The notes below the pieces were generated by a model. That model did no database searches and was not told where the DNA came from. It saw nothing but the letters and a program-made list of their open reading frames with translations. DNA of 30,404 bases, taken from NCBI GenBank assembly GCA_031553435.1, contig JAVBLQ010000113.1, forward strand, positions 1 to 30,404. Reading direction: 5' to 3'. This document shows positions 15,474-23,844 of the stretch, one piece after another. Position 1 is the first letter of the stretch; each line of letters begins with the position of its first letter. The stretch comes from JAVBLQ01 sp031553435 (GTDB lineage Bacteria; Bacteroidota; Bacteroidia; Bacteroidales; Azobacteroidaceae). Position numbers and translations under genes: made by a program.

Positions 15474-16070
15474 GTGGAATCTTTTATCAAATTAAATGTA
15501 TTAGGAATAACTTTCAGTCAGGTACAAGCAGGAGCATATGCACTCATATTGGCTGAAGAAGGTGGGCAAAGAAGAATACCTATTATAATAGGAACTCCGG
15601 AAGCTCAATCTATCGCCATTTTTTTAGAGGGTTTGAAACCGCCACGTCCTTTGACTCATGATATGTTTATTTCCTTTATGCAGGAGTTTGATGTTAAACT
15701 GGAGGAAATTTTTATCTACAAATTTGAAGAAGGAGTATTTTATTCCGAAATTGTTTTTCAGGGGAATAACAAAACAGTCAGAATAGATGCCAGAACTTCA
15801 GATGCCATTGCTTTGGCCATACGTTGTGGCGCTCCGATTATTACTACAGAAGTCATTATGAAAGAAGCCGGCGTAATTCTGGAGGAAGAAATAATGGAAG
15901 AAGAAAAAAATATATTTACACCGGAAAGTTCACAAACCACAGATACAACTTCCCTGAGTTTGGAAGAATTGAAAAAGAATCTGGAACAAGCCATTGGTGA
16001 AGAAGATTATGAAAAAGCTTCCAAAATTAGAGATGAAATAAAAAAAAGAACCGAAAACAATCCTTCGTAA
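15474..16070 (+). CDS. DUF151 'bifunctional nuclease' family protein with UVR motif
   Basis: The 198-residue product has an N-terminal DUF151 domain (about 5-130: VQAGAYALILAEEGGQRRIP, TPEAQSIAI, the RTSDAIALAIRCGAPI segment). After an acidic linker, the UVR (UvrB/UvrC) helical-hairpin motif occupies about 161-192 (LEELKKNLEQAIGEEDYEKA). GTG 15474 was chosen: it follows AGGAGA, homologues begin near this point, and the -7 box lies just upstream. Plant members of DUF151 have nuclease activity; the bacterial role is not established. The stop overlaps the rsmE start by one base. Confidence 0.85.
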   Translation: MESFIKLNVLGITFSQVQAGAYALILAEEGGQRRIPIIIGTPEAQSIAIFLEGLKPPRPLTHDMFISFMQEFDVKLEEIFIYKFEEGVFYSEIVFQGNNKTVRIDARTSDAIALAIRCGAPIITTEVIMKEAGVILEEEIMEEEKNIFTPESSQTTDTTSLSLEELKKNLEQAIGEEDYEKASKIRDEIKKRTENNPS

Positions 16071-16777
16071 TGCATGTATTCTATACTCCCGATATATTAA
16101 AAACCAACCTGCTCCCGGAAGAAGAATCAAAACATTGTATCCGGGTACTTCGCTTAAAACAAGGTGATGAAATATTATTGACAGATGGAACGGGTATGTT
16201 TTATCAGGCTCTGATTATTCATCCGGATCCTAACCATTGCGGAGTAAAAATATTGAAAGAGACACCGGACAACTTTTCATTCGATTATTCAATAAACATC
16301 TCCGTATGTCCGACCAAAAATATGGACAGAATCGAATGGTTTGTGGAAAAAGCAACAGAAATAGGTATTTCGGAAATAAACTTTCCTTTGTGTAGGTTTT
16401 CCGAGAGAAAAGAACTCAAAACAAATAGGTTGGAGAAAATTTTAATATCGGCTATGAAACAGTCCGGAAGAGCGACTTTACCAGTATTAAATGAAATGAT
16501 CAGTTTTGAAAAATTAATAACCCAACCATTTGATGGACAAAAATTTATTGCCCATTGTTATCCTGAAGAAAAATTGATTCTCAATGCTGCTTATCAAAAA
16601 AAATCAAACGTTTGGATACTGATTGGACCAGAAGGTGATTTTAGTAAAGAAGAAATTGTTTTGGCAAAGAAAAATGGCTTTGAATCCATTTCTTTAGGAA
16701 AAAGCAGGCTTAGAACAGAAACGGCAGCTTTGGTTGCCTGCCATACAATCCATGTGTTGAATACTTCAGTAGAATAA
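16070..16777 (+). CDS. rsmE: 16S rRNA (uracil-1498-N3)-methyltransferase RsmE
   Basis: A SPOUT methyltransferase that modifies U1498 of 16S rRNA using SAM. The 235-residue product has the N-terminal PUA-like segment (HCIRVLRLKQGDEILLTDG) and the C-terminal knot motifs CPTKNMDRIEWFVEKATEIG, LIGPEGDFSKEEI and SLGKSRLRTETAAL. The last two form the SAM pocket. Start and upstream stop share one base (TAATG), implying translational coupling with the DUF151 gene. Confidence 0.95.
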   Translation: MHVFYTPDILKTNLLPEEESKHCIRVLRLKQGDEILLTDGTGMFYQALIIHPDPNHCGVKILKETPDNFSFDYSINISVCPTKNMDRIEWFVEKATEIGISEINFPLCRFSERKELKTNRLEKILISAMKQSGRATLPVLNEMISFEKLITQPFDGQKFIAHCYPEEKLILNAAYQKKSNVWILIGPEGDFSKEEIVLAKKNGFESISLGKSRLRTETAALVACHTIHVLNTSVE

Positions 16778-16788
16778 AAAAAGATTTT

Positions 16789-16796
16789 TATCTTTG
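16789..16796 (+). promoter_or_regulatory. Bacteroidota -7 box for udk
   Basis: TATCTTTG matches TAnnTTTG, 20 bases before the udk ATG. It may allow udk and the methyltransferase to be transcribed apart from rsmE. Confidence 0.5.
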
Positions 16797-16816
16797 TAAG
16801 AATAATTTTTTATAAT

Positions 16817-17428
16817 ATGTACGTCATAGGTGTAGCCGGCGGTTCCGGTTCCGGAAAAACAACTTTTGTCCAAAGATTAATCAAGAGACTTCCAACAGAA
16901 GGCATAGCTATTCTGCCTCAGGATGTTTATTATATAGATGCTTCACACATGACTCTGGAAGACCGTAGGGCTCAAAATTACGATCATCCGGATTCTATCG
17001 AGTGGTCTTTAATGATTGAACATGTCAGACAATTGAAAGAAGGAAAACCGATAGAATGCCCGACTTATGATTACATTTCTTGTGTCCGGTTGGAAAAAAC
17101 AATACATATAGAACCTTGTAAATTACTCCTGATTGAAGGCATTTTACTTTATACTTCAAGAAAATTATGCAAGGAAATTGATTTGAAAATATTTCGTGAT
17201 GTTCCGGCCGATTATCGATTGAGCCGTATTATCGAAAGAGATATGCAATCCCGTGGACGTACTGCTCAGGATGTAATAAACCGCTTTTATAAAACTGTAC
17301 GTCCGATGCATGAGGAATTTATCGAACCGTCCAAACTAAGGGCAGATGTATTACTCTCCGGAGCTGAAGTTGACGATAAAGCGGTGGATTTTATCGCCGG
17401 AGGAATTATCAAAATCCTGGAAACATAA
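16817..17428 (+). CDS. udk: Uridine kinase
   Basis: It phosphorylates uridine and cytidine in pyrimidine salvage. The 203-residue product has the P-loop GGSGSGKTT (residues 8-16), the nucleoside-binding stretch LPQDVYYIDASHM, YDHPDSIEW and the PTYDYISC..R region, with the family-typical RIIERDMQSRGR lid. The stop shares one base with the start of the methyltransferase gene. Length and motifs are ordinary. Confidence 0.94.
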   Translation: MYVIGVAGGSGSGKTTFVQRLIKRLPTEGIAILPQDVYYIDASHMTLEDRRAQNYDHPDSIEWSLMIEHVRQLKEGKPIECPTYDYISCVRLEKTIHIEPCKLLLIEGILLYTSRKLCKEIDLKIFRDVPADYRLSRIIERDMQSRGRTAQDVINRFYKTVRPMHEEFIEPSKLRADVLLSGAEVDDKAVDFIAGGIIKILET

Positions 17429-18339
17429 TGAGAAACAAAACACTGAAGTTATCGCCTGAAGAAGCGAATAAATATGAACAAAATCTGCTGAACATTTCAT
17501 CTGCCATACAAGAAAAAGATATTATCAATCGAACAATTCATGCAAACCTGTTAGATATAGTAGAATTTCTTCCCTCTGCTTTTGCCGATTTAATTATTAT
17601 AGACCCTCCATATAATTTGTCTAAAGATTTTGCCGGGATGAAATTTACTCAAATGGATGATATTTCTTATGTAGAGTATCTTCGATCCTGGTTTCCTCAG
17701 GTGGTTTCATTTTTAAAACCCAATGGTTCTTTGTATTTCTGTGGAGATTGGAAATCCACGTCAGCACTGTATACCGTTATGAGCGAATATTTGTCGGTTA
17801 TCAACAGAATAACCTGGCAACGGGAAAAGGGTAGGGGAGCAAAAACCAATTGGAAAAATGGTATGGAAGATATATGGTTTGGAGTAAAAAATATCAAGAA
17901 TTATCATTTTGATGTAAATGCCGTTAAGATTAAAAGAAAAGTGATTGCTCCATACCGGGTTGATGGAAAACCTAAAGACTGGGAAGAAACACCGGATGGT
18001 AATTTCAGATTGACTCATCCTTCTAATTTCTGGGATGATATAACCATTCCTTACTGGTCAATGCCTGAGAATACTGATCATCCTACACAAAAACCGGAGA
18101 AATTGATTGCTAAGTTGATTTTGGCGAGCTGTCCTCCGGATGGAATCGTATTTGATCCTTTTCTGGGTTCGGGAACTACTTCGGTTGTCGCAAAAAAACT
18201 GGGAAGAAAGTATTGCGGGATAGAAATGAATGCTACTTATTGTTGTTGGGCAGAAAAACGTTTGGAGCAAGCCGAAACCAATAAAAAAATTCAGGGATTT
18301 TCAGATGGGATATTTTGGGAGAGGAATAGTGGAAAATAA
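17428..18339 (+). CDS. Site-specific adenine DNA methyltransferase (beta-type order), solitary
   Basis: The 303-residue product carries the catalytic motif DPPYNL (residues 59-64) before the SAM motif FDPFLGSGTT (242-251), the N6_N4_Mtase order with IV ahead of I. HPTQKPEKLI is motif X-like. A central segment ITWQREKGRGAKTNWKNG probably belongs to the target-recognition region. The DPPY form indicates adenine-N6 (or cytosine-N4) methylation; recognition sequence not predictable here. No restriction endonuclase is adjacent, and the gene is locked into a housekeeping operon by a one-base overlap with udk, so an epigenetic or phase-independent orphan role is plausible. Its final codons lead into a palindrome. 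Confidence 0.88.
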   Translation: MRNKTLKLSPEEANKYEQNLLNISSAIQEKDIINRTIHANLLDIVEFLPSAFADLIIIDPPYNLSKDFAGMKFTQMDDISYVEYLRSWFPQVVSFLKPNGSLYFCGDWKSTSALYTVMSEYLSVINRITWQREKGRGAKTNWKNGMEDIWFGVKNIKNYHFDVNAVKIKRKVIAPYRVDGKPKDWEETPDGNFRLTHPSNFWDDITIPYWSMPENTDHPTQKPEKLIAKLILASCPPDGIVFDPFLGSGTTSVVAKKLGRKYCGIEMNATYCCWAEKRLEQAETNKKIQGFSDGIFWERNSGK

Positions 18340-18400
18340 GTGAATGGTGAATAGGAGTAGTGAATATAACTTAATTCACAGCTCACTACTCACCATTCAC
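18340..18400. terminator. Long palindrome between convergent genes
   Basis: The left arm (18340-18365, starting GTGAATGGTGAATAGGAG) pairs with the right arm (18374-18400). The outer 11 bases and the inner GTGAAT/ATTCAC are perfect; the middle is imperfect. The 8-nt loop is ATAACTTA, without the GCTTACGCACGA motif. It separates the methyltransferase from the minus-strand FadL-type gene and probably terminates both. Confidence 0.75.
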
Positions 18401-18404
18401 ATAG

Positions 18405-20093
18405 TCAGAATCGATATCCTACAGTCAGTAAACCTTTCATTAATGTATTTTTCATTTTTGCAGGAGTAGAATCTATAATCTTATCATAACTGCTTCCTTC
18501 ATAAGCGAAAGCGATTTTTGAAAATGGATACAAGTCTGCTTTTTGTTCCTTATACACAAAAGCGGCATCAATATAAAAGTATTGACGGCGATCTTTAGTG
18601 CTGGGAGGAAAACGATAACCCAATCCTACAGTGAAATAATTGGCATCGCCCGGCAGAGTATAATGAGTTACTGTTCCTGATGTTGCAACTTCTACATTAC
18701 CATCTTTAAATCCTTTTTCAAGAGGACTTTGAACCCAAGCGTAACCCAGACGAGCCGATACTTTGGGGGTAAATCTGTATTCCATACCCGCTTTTAATGT
18801 GGATGATGCTTTATAATCTTCTTTAATAAAAGAATTATCCGGTGAAAAATCAATATAAGGTGCATTATTATCAACTCCCAGTTTCATAGATTTATAGTTA
18901 GTTATCTCATAATCAAGACTAACAATAGCTTGTTGACCTATTACTCCTGCTATACTGAATATCCATTTGTAAGGAGTATTTAATGTATATTCGGTAGTTG
19001 CTTCATATCCTTCGTTGGAATAGAAAACATTTGGTTTATATATACTTGAACGAACAGCATATCCCGGATCTATAGGCTTATTATCAGGATTAGAAGCTAC
19101 ATTTGTGTTTAGTGCATATAAATCATGGGCTACACTTGAAGAATAATAATCATTCATTAAATACCATGTAGGAGAGTGATAAGCAACTCCTATCCTCAAT
19201 GCATTGATTGGAGTAAAAATAGCTCCGACTTTCAGGTTGTAGCCAGTACCTTCGGTTTCTAACCAGTTGTTGAAATCGTAGCCATAATTGCCGTCAGTAT
19301 GAAAATCTTCTGTATATGTTGATGCCATTTGGTAATTCATACTGGTGATGGCAAAAGTCAGACCAAGGGATAGGATGTTACCGATATTTGTTCCGAAGGT
19401 AAAATCATAAGTATCAATGTAGCCTCTTTCGGAGACATCCAAACCATTGTCCAGCATGATTCCGGAATAAATACCATCATAAGCATTTTCCAGATTGTAT
19501 TTATTATATGGAGCGGGATCGATCAGGTATCCGTTGTATCCCATTACCGAAAGCCAAGGCTCTGTTTCATAAACATCCCGGTAATTACCTGGTGTAACTC
19601 CAAGATTTCTTTCATCTACATTTACTGCAGTTGTATATACGCCAATATAATCAGTAAGAGAAGATCCCATTCCGGTACCCCTCATTTTATAATTTCTTTC
19701 AAAATTTTTTAGTCTGTTGAATGAAAAACCGAAATTAAAAAAAGGAATCGCTTCGTTTTGGGTTTCAAAAGCTCCGACATAAGCTATATTATCAAAATTG
19801 AATTTGAATTTGTTTTCTTTGAATTTGTTTCCGGTCAGATCGGTTGAACTTGACATATTCGAAAAATTCAGGGTTGTGACGAGTTCTGAACTCCTGTATA
19901 CAGCAATACCCGCCGGATTGCTTACAATCCCGGTAACGTCTCCGCCTAATGCTCCAAAGGCGCCGGCCATACCCATACCTCTTGCGGTTCCGGTTATGTC
20001 TGTTGAGGAATAGTTAAATGCATCTATTTCTCCTTGTCCATAAGAAAGACCAGTGACTAGTAAAGCCACAAAGATCAATATACTATGTTTCAT
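18405..20093 (-). CDS. FadL/OmpP1/TodX-family outer-membrane protein
   Basis: The 562-residue protein has a signal peptide (about 1-19, ending LSYG) and an opening typical of Bacteroidota FadL-like barrels: FNYSSTDITGTARGMGMAGAFGALGGD, then SNPAGIAVYRSSE. The C-terminal strands end in VGYRF, a terminal aromatic as expected of outer-membrane barrels. Relatives transport hydrophobic compounds; some are annotated as hemin receptors, but the substrate here is unknown. It lies 206 bases after the Ser/Tyr-rich exported protein on the same strand, with hairpins between. Confidence 0.85.
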   Translation of the reverse strand: MKHSILIFVALLVTGLSYGQGEIDAFNYSSTDITGTARGMGMAGAFGALGGDVTGIVSNPAGIAVYRSSELVTTLNFSNMSSSTDLTGNKFKENKFKFNFDNIAYVGAFETQNEAIPFFNFGFSFNRLKNFERNYKMRGTGMGSSLTDYIGVYTTAVNVDERNLGVTPGNYRDVYETEPWLSVMGYNGYLIDPAPYNKYNLENAYDGIYSGIMLDNGLDVSERGYIDTYDFTFGTNIGNILSLGLTFAITSMNYQMASTYTEDFHTDGNYGYDFNNWLETEGTGYNLKVGAIFTPINALRIGVAYHSPTWYLMNDYYSSSVAHDLYALNTNVASNPDNKPIDPGYAVRSSIYKPNVFYSNEGYEATTEYTLNTPYKWIFSIAGVIGQQAIVSLDYEITNYKSMKLGVDNNAPYIDFSPDNSFIKEDYKASSTLKAGMEYRFTPKVSARLGYAWVQSPLEKGFKDGNVEVATSGTVTHYTLPGDANYFTVGLGYRFPPSTKDRRQYFYIDAAFVYKEQKADLYPFSKIAFAYEGSSYDKIIDSTPAKMKNTLMKGLLTVGYRF

Positions 20094-20157
20094 AATACGT
20101 CGAAAATTATTTTGTATTTGTTATCGTTTAAGGATTAATGTTTAATTTTATAAGATT

Positions 20158-20251
20158 AAAGATAAAAGACATAAGAAGATAGACAAAGACAAAACAGAAA
20201 TATAGATTGTCTTTCAGTTTCTAAAATCTATTTCTATCTTCTTTAATCTTT
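20158..20251. repeat. Nested hairpins between two minus-strand genes
   Basis: AGAAGATAG (20174-20182) pairs with CTATCTTCT (20234-20242), and the flanks pair imperfectly (AAAGATAAAAG with TTAATCTTT). An inner stem, AAAGACAA (20186-20193) with TTGTCTTT (20208-20215), lies inside. It probably ends transcription of the Ser/Tyr-rich gene. The rest of the 20094-20299 gap shows nothing further. Confidence 0.5.
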
Positions 20252-20299
20252 GTTCTCAAATCTGTTCAAATTAAACCTTAAACAAAAATAGTTGGTGAT

Positions 20300-21586
20300 T
20301 TATCTTCTGCCGCCTCCACCGGATGAACGACCTCCGCCGCCTCCACCGCCATAGCTTCCGCCACCGGATGAACGACCTCCACCTGAAGAGCCGGAGTTAT
20401 AGCTTCCGCTGCTTCTGCTTGGTGAAGATGAACTTCCTGAATCGTAACTGCTGCTTCTTGATGAAGATGATCTTTCATAGCTTCCGCTGCTTCTGTTTGA
20501 TGAAGACGAACTTCCTGAGTCATAGCTTCTGCTTCTGCCGGAAGAAGAACTACCGGAATCATAACTTCTGGTTCTTGTTGTAGAGGTTGAAGAAGGTGTA
20601 CTATAATCGCTGGAAGAGCGTGTTCTTCCTGTGTATGTATCACTTCTTGTTGAAGCCGGATCCTGATAAGATCTTGTTCGTGTTGAATAAGTATTGTTGG
20701 TAGAAGTTCCGGAATTGTCAGATACACTTCTGGTTCTTCCTGTAGAACTTACTGTTCTGGTTGATGAATTGGCATTGTCGGAGTTTCTGACTCTGCTGGT
20801 AGAATACACATCACCGGATCTCGATCCATAAGTCCTGCTTGAAGATGAGCGGGCGCTTGAATAGGCGGAAGAACGTCCGTTGGTATTGTAACTTCTACCT
20901 CCGGTGTAGTAACCGGATGATCTTCTTCCATTTGAATAATAATCTGCACGGGCATAATACCCGCCTCCATAATATCCGCCGTAACCATAGCATGGATAGT
21001 AGCAGCCATAACCATACCATCCGCTATAATACCAGGGATTATAATACCAAGGATTATACCAGGAACTGTACCATCCCCAATATCCCCAAGGATTATACCA
21101 CGGATCATACCAGGAATAATATGGATAGCCATATCCGTATCCGAACCCGAAATTGACATTGATTGAAGGAGAATCATCTCTCTCTGTGAAATCCAGCACA
21201 TAAGAATCTCCATCAATATACATATTTACATTGTCAGCTCCTACTACGGTTATTTTCGACGGATCATGGAATTTGATAATCCGTTGGCTATATTCTCCTT
21301 CTTCAACAACAACTGAAGAATCCATCGGTGCAATGGGTTCGTCAACATAACTGTCGCCGGAAGTGTATCGACGATTATACTCATCGACATCTCTTGCGGA
21401 TGAGGAAGGAACAACAGCAGTAACCGAAACCGATTGAGCCGGTTGTTGTTTTATTTCTTTCTGAGGAGTGCTTTTTTCTTTCTTGGGAGACCCATAAATA
21501 TCATCATAATATTCATCTTGTGCAACGGCAGAAAGGGTTATCAGCGACATCAACAGCAAAGAAGATAATTTAATTATTTTTTTCAT
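20300..21586 (-). CDS. Exported low-complexity Tyr/Trp- and Ser/Arg/Gly-rich protein
   Basis: The 428-residue product has a signal peptide (about 1-22, ending SAVA before QDEYYDD), then a ~120-residue ordinary region with FHDPSKITVVGADNVNMYID. A strongly aromatic segment at about 147-217 repeats WYNPW/YYNPWYY/GYGGYY units. A long Ser/Arg/Thr-rich segment and a poly-Gly tail (GGGGGGGRSSGGGGRR) follow. Relatives in Bacteroidales are sometimes labelled vitellogenin-like, which says nothing about function. An extended envelope-associated or adhesive polymer-like protein is a guess. An exceptionally good Shine-Dalgarno lies upstream, rare in this phylum, so high expression is plausible. The alternative frame at 20278-20727 is an artefact of the repeats. 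Confidence 0.75.
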   Translation of the reverse strand: MKKIIKLSSLLLMSLITLSAVAQDEYYDDIYGSPKKEKSTPQKEIKQQPAQSVSVTAVVPSSSARDVDEYNRRYTSGDSYVDEPIAPMDSSVVVEEGEYSQRIIKFHDPSKITVVGADNVNMYIDGDSYVLDFTERDDSPSINVNFGFGYGYGYPYYSWYDPWYNPWGYWGWYSSWYNPWYYNPWYYSGWYGYGCYYPCYGYGGYYGGGYYARADYYSNGRRSSGYYTGGRSYNTNGRSSAYSSARSSSSRTYGSRSGDVYSTSRVRNSDNANSSTRTVSSTGRTRSVSDNSGTSTNNTYSTRTRSYQDPASTRSDTYTGRTRSSSDYSTPSSTSTTRTRSYDSGSSSSGRSRSYDSGSSSSSNRSSGSYERSSSSRSSSYDSGSSSSPSRSSGSYNSGSSGGGRSSGGGSYGGGGGGGRSSGGGGRR

Positions 21587-21594
21587 AGCACATA

Positions 21595-21600
21595 CCTCCT
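21595..21600 (-). promoter_or_regulatory. Strong Shine-Dalgarno for the Ser/Tyr-rich gene
   Basis: On the minus strand AAGGAGG precedes the ATG at 21586 by 8 bases. Most genes in this window lack such a site. Confidence 0.7.
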
Positions 21601-21671
21601 TTTTTAATTATTCATGTTTTTAGACTTGTGATTATGCATTTGGTTTAAAATGTATAGTTTTTTTCATAATA

Positions 21672-21700
21672 CAAAGTTATATAATATATGCGAGATACAA
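21672..21700 (-). promoter_or_regulatory. Promoter of the Ser/Tyr-rich gene
   Basis: On the minus strand a TTG (-33, bases 21698-21700) is followed after 18 bases by TAACTTTG (-7, bases 21672-21679). The leader would be about 80 nt and ends in the strong Shine-Dalgarno. Confidence 0.55.
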
Positions 21701-21733
21701 GTGTTTGTTTATTTATTTAACGTTTTAATGTAG

Positions 21734-21741
21734 TATATTTG
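21734..21741 (+). promoter_or_regulatory. Bacteroidota -7 box for prmA
   Basis: TATATTTG matches TAnnTTTG, 62 bases before the prmA ATG. It is divergent from, and close to, the promoter of the Ser/Tyr-rich gene. Confidence 0.5.
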
Positions 21742-21752
21742 TGGCTTTATTG

Positions 21753-21780
21753 AAATACTCATATCGGTCACAATACGAAA
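21753..21780 (+). promoter_or_regulatory. Conserved leader motif upstream of prmA
   Basis: AAATACTCATATCGGTCACA followed by ATACGAAA matches the sufC leader at 23 of 28 positions. It lies between the -7 box and the ATG, in the predicted 5' untranslated region. Confidence 0.4.
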
Positions 21781-21803
21781 AAACATACAAACTAATTTTA
21801 AAT

Positions 21804-22640
21804 ATGAACTACTTCGAAGTCACGTTCAAATGTATTCCGGATACGGAAATAAATAAAGATGTATTAACTTCTTTATTGGGAGAAATCGGTTTTGAAAGTT
21901 TTGTAGAAAAAGACCGGGATATTGCCGGATATATTGCTGAAAAACTTTTTTCGGAATCAAAAATAAAAGATCTGATAAAAGAATTTCCATTCGAAGCCGA
22001 AATTACTTATGAAACAAATTTTATTGCCGGTCAGAATTGGAATGAAGAGTGGGAAAAAAACTTTTTCGAACCGATAATTATTGATGACCGGTGCGCCATT
22101 CGCAGTTCTTTTCATAAAGATATTCCTCAGGTTAAATATGATATTGTAATCGATCCGAAAATGTCATTCGGAACCGGGCATCACGAAACCACTTCTTTGA
22201 TGATAGCTTGGTTGCTGGAGTCAGATCTGATCGGTAAATCATTGTTGGATATGGGTTGTGGCACGGCTGTACTCGCTATTTTAGCGAGGATGAAAGGTGC
22301 AGATCCTGTACTCGCTATTGATATTGATGAATGGGCTTATCAGAATTCTCTGGAAAATGTAAAATTGAATCATACGGAAGATATTGAAGTAAAACAGGGT
22401 GGGGCGGAAATACTCCCGAATGAAAAATTTGACATCATTTTGGCCAACATTAACCGGAATATTCTCCTGAATGATATTCAATTTTACGCAAAATGTATGA
22501 AAGCCGGATCCGAATTATATTTAAGCGGATTTTATTCTGAAGATATTCCTGCCATTGTAGAAGAATGTTCAAAATATGGATTAAAATATACATCTCATAC
22601 TGAGAAAAATAATTGGGTTGCGTTGAAAATAGTTTCTTAG
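21804..22640 (+). CDS. prmA: Ribosomal protein L11 methyltransferase
   Basis: A SAM-dependent enzyme that methylates ribosomal protein L11. The 278-residue product has the PrmA-specific motif SFGTGHHETTSLM (about 121-133), SAM motif I LLDMGCGTAVLAI (about 147-159) and the catalytic-loop motif LANINRNIL. ATG 21804 was chosen since the longer frame upstream is the leader motif. It ends one base from the convergent mnmA gene, so there is no room for a separate terminator. Confidence 0.94.
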   Translation: MNYFEVTFKCIPDTEINKDVLTSLLGEIGFESFVEKDRDIAGYIAEKLFSESKIKDLIKEFPFEAEITYETNFIAGQNWNEEWEKNFFEPIIIDDRCAIRSSFHKDIPQVKYDIVIDPKMSFGTGHHETTSLMIAWLLESDLIGKSLLDMGCGTAVLAILARMKGADPVLAIDIDEWAYQNSLENVKLNHTEDIEVKQGGAEILPNEKFDIILANINRNILLNDIQFYAKCMKAGSELYLSGFYSEDIPAIVEECSKYGLKYTSHTEKNNWVALKIVS

Positions 22641-22641
22641 T

Positions 22642-23706
22642 CTAAATTATCATTCCGCTACCCAGACACAATTTAGCATCTTTATCATAAATAACACCAA
22701 ACTGTCCGGCGGCGATACCTTGTATTTTATCATCAGATTCGATGCGGTAGATATCTCCGATGCGGGTCAATTTTCCGGTAGTAAATTCAGGGGTATGACG
22801 TATTTTGAACGTAATTTCTTTTGTATCTTCAAATTCACCCCAAGGATTTTCGGTGATAAAATTGAATCCCTGTAAATTGACAATTTTTCCATATTGGGTC
22901 TCCGGATCATAGCCATTGGAAACATAGACAATGTTTTTTCTGATATCCTTTTTAATAACAAACCACGGTCCACCGCTCAAACCCAATCCTTTACGCTGAC
23001 CAATGGTATGGAACCAATATCCACGATGTTTTCCGACAACGTTACCGGTTTCCAGTTCGATGATTTTTCCCGGTCGTTCTCCCAGATATCTCTTGATAAA
23101 ATCATTGTAATTGATTTTTCCCAGAAAACAAATTCCCTGGCTATCCTTTCTTTGCGCGCTGGGCAATCCCTGCTTTACAGCAATTTCCCTTACTTCGCTT
23201 TTTTGAAGATGACCAATGGGAAACATCAACTTGGAAATTTGCAAATAACCGACTTGTCCTAAAAAATAAGTTTGATCTTTAACTTTATCGGCAGCAGTCG
23301 AAAGATAAACTTTGTCGTTGAGAAGCGTGGTCGTAGCATAATGTCCGGTAGCGATTTTATCAAAATCTTTCCCCCATTTTTGTTCAAAGCATCCGAATTT
23401 GATCAATTTATTACACATCATGTCAGGATTCGGAGTAAGTCCGCGTTTCACAGCGTCGATGGTATAACTAACCACATTTTCCCAATATTCTTCATGTAAA
23501 GAAACTACTTCGAATCTACATCCGTATTTTTTGGCAATATAAGTGGTGATTTCAATATCTTCTTCCGAAGGGCAATCAATATACCCGTCGGCATCTTCCA
23601 TGCCGATTTTAATATAAAAAATGGAGGGATCATACCCGGCTTCTTTCAACTGGTGTACAACAACGGAACTATCTACTCCTCCGGAAACTAAAGCGGCGAT
23701 ATTCAT
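22642..23706 (-). CDS. mnmA: tRNA-specific 2-thiouridylase
   Basis: It thiolates U34 of tRNAs for Lys, Glu and Gln, using ATP and a persulfide relay. The 354-residue product has the PP-loop motif SGGVDSSV (residues 8-15), the catalytic cysteines C98 in NPDMMCNKLIKF and C193 in SQGICFLG, and the family motifs ATGHYA and GQRKGLGLSGG. The sulfur would ultimately come from a cysteine desulfurase. It is convergent with prmA and divergent from the GltD-like gene. Confidence 0.94.
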   Translation of the reverse strand: MNIAALVSGGVDSSVVVHQLKEAGYDPSIFYIKIGMEDADGYIDCPSEEDIEITTYIAKKYGCRFEVVSLHEEYWENVVSYTIDAVKRGLTPNPDMMCNKLIKFGCFEQKWGKDFDKIATGHYATTTLLNDKVYLSTAADKVKDQTYFLGQVGYLQISKLMFPIGHLQKSEVREIAVKQGLPSAQRKDSQGICFLGKINYNDFIKRYLGERPGKIIELETGNVVGKHRGYWFHTIGQRKGLGLSGGPWFVIKKDIRKNIVYVSNGYDPETQYGKIVNLQGFNFITENPWGEFEDTKEITFKIRHTPEFTTGKLTRIGDIYRIESDDKIQGIAAGQFGVIYDKDAKLCLGSGMII

Positions 23707-23730
23707 TTTTCAATATTTTTCTGTGACAAA

Positions 23731-23785
23731 GTGACAAATTGTGACGAAGTGACTGTCACCCCATCACTTCGTTACAATCCGTCAC
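23731..23785. repeat. Long palindrome in a divergent promoter region
   Basis: GTGACAAATTGTGACGAAGTGA (23731-23752, shown because it is the arm; 22 nt) would exceed the writing limit in full context, so in brief: the arm starts GTGACAAATTG, and pairs with 23764-23785 (starting TCACTTCGTTAC) with two to three mismatches around an 11-nt loop. It sits between the starts of mnmA and the GltD-like gene, so it cannot be a terminator for either. Confidence 0.7.
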
Positions 23786-23844
23786 AAAGGTAAGCATTTT
23801 TCCTCTGCTCCGGAATAAAGAAATTTTTCTATATTCAAATTACA

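Noticed and set aside
17428..18339. Restriction-modification system
   Set aside because: Only the methyltransferase is present; neighbours are udk and an outer-membrane protein.
20278..20727. 149-residue minus-strand frame rich in His/Gln/Glu/Ala
   Set aside because: It is a shadow of the Ser/Arg/Gly low-complexity gene in another frame; it has no start context of its own.
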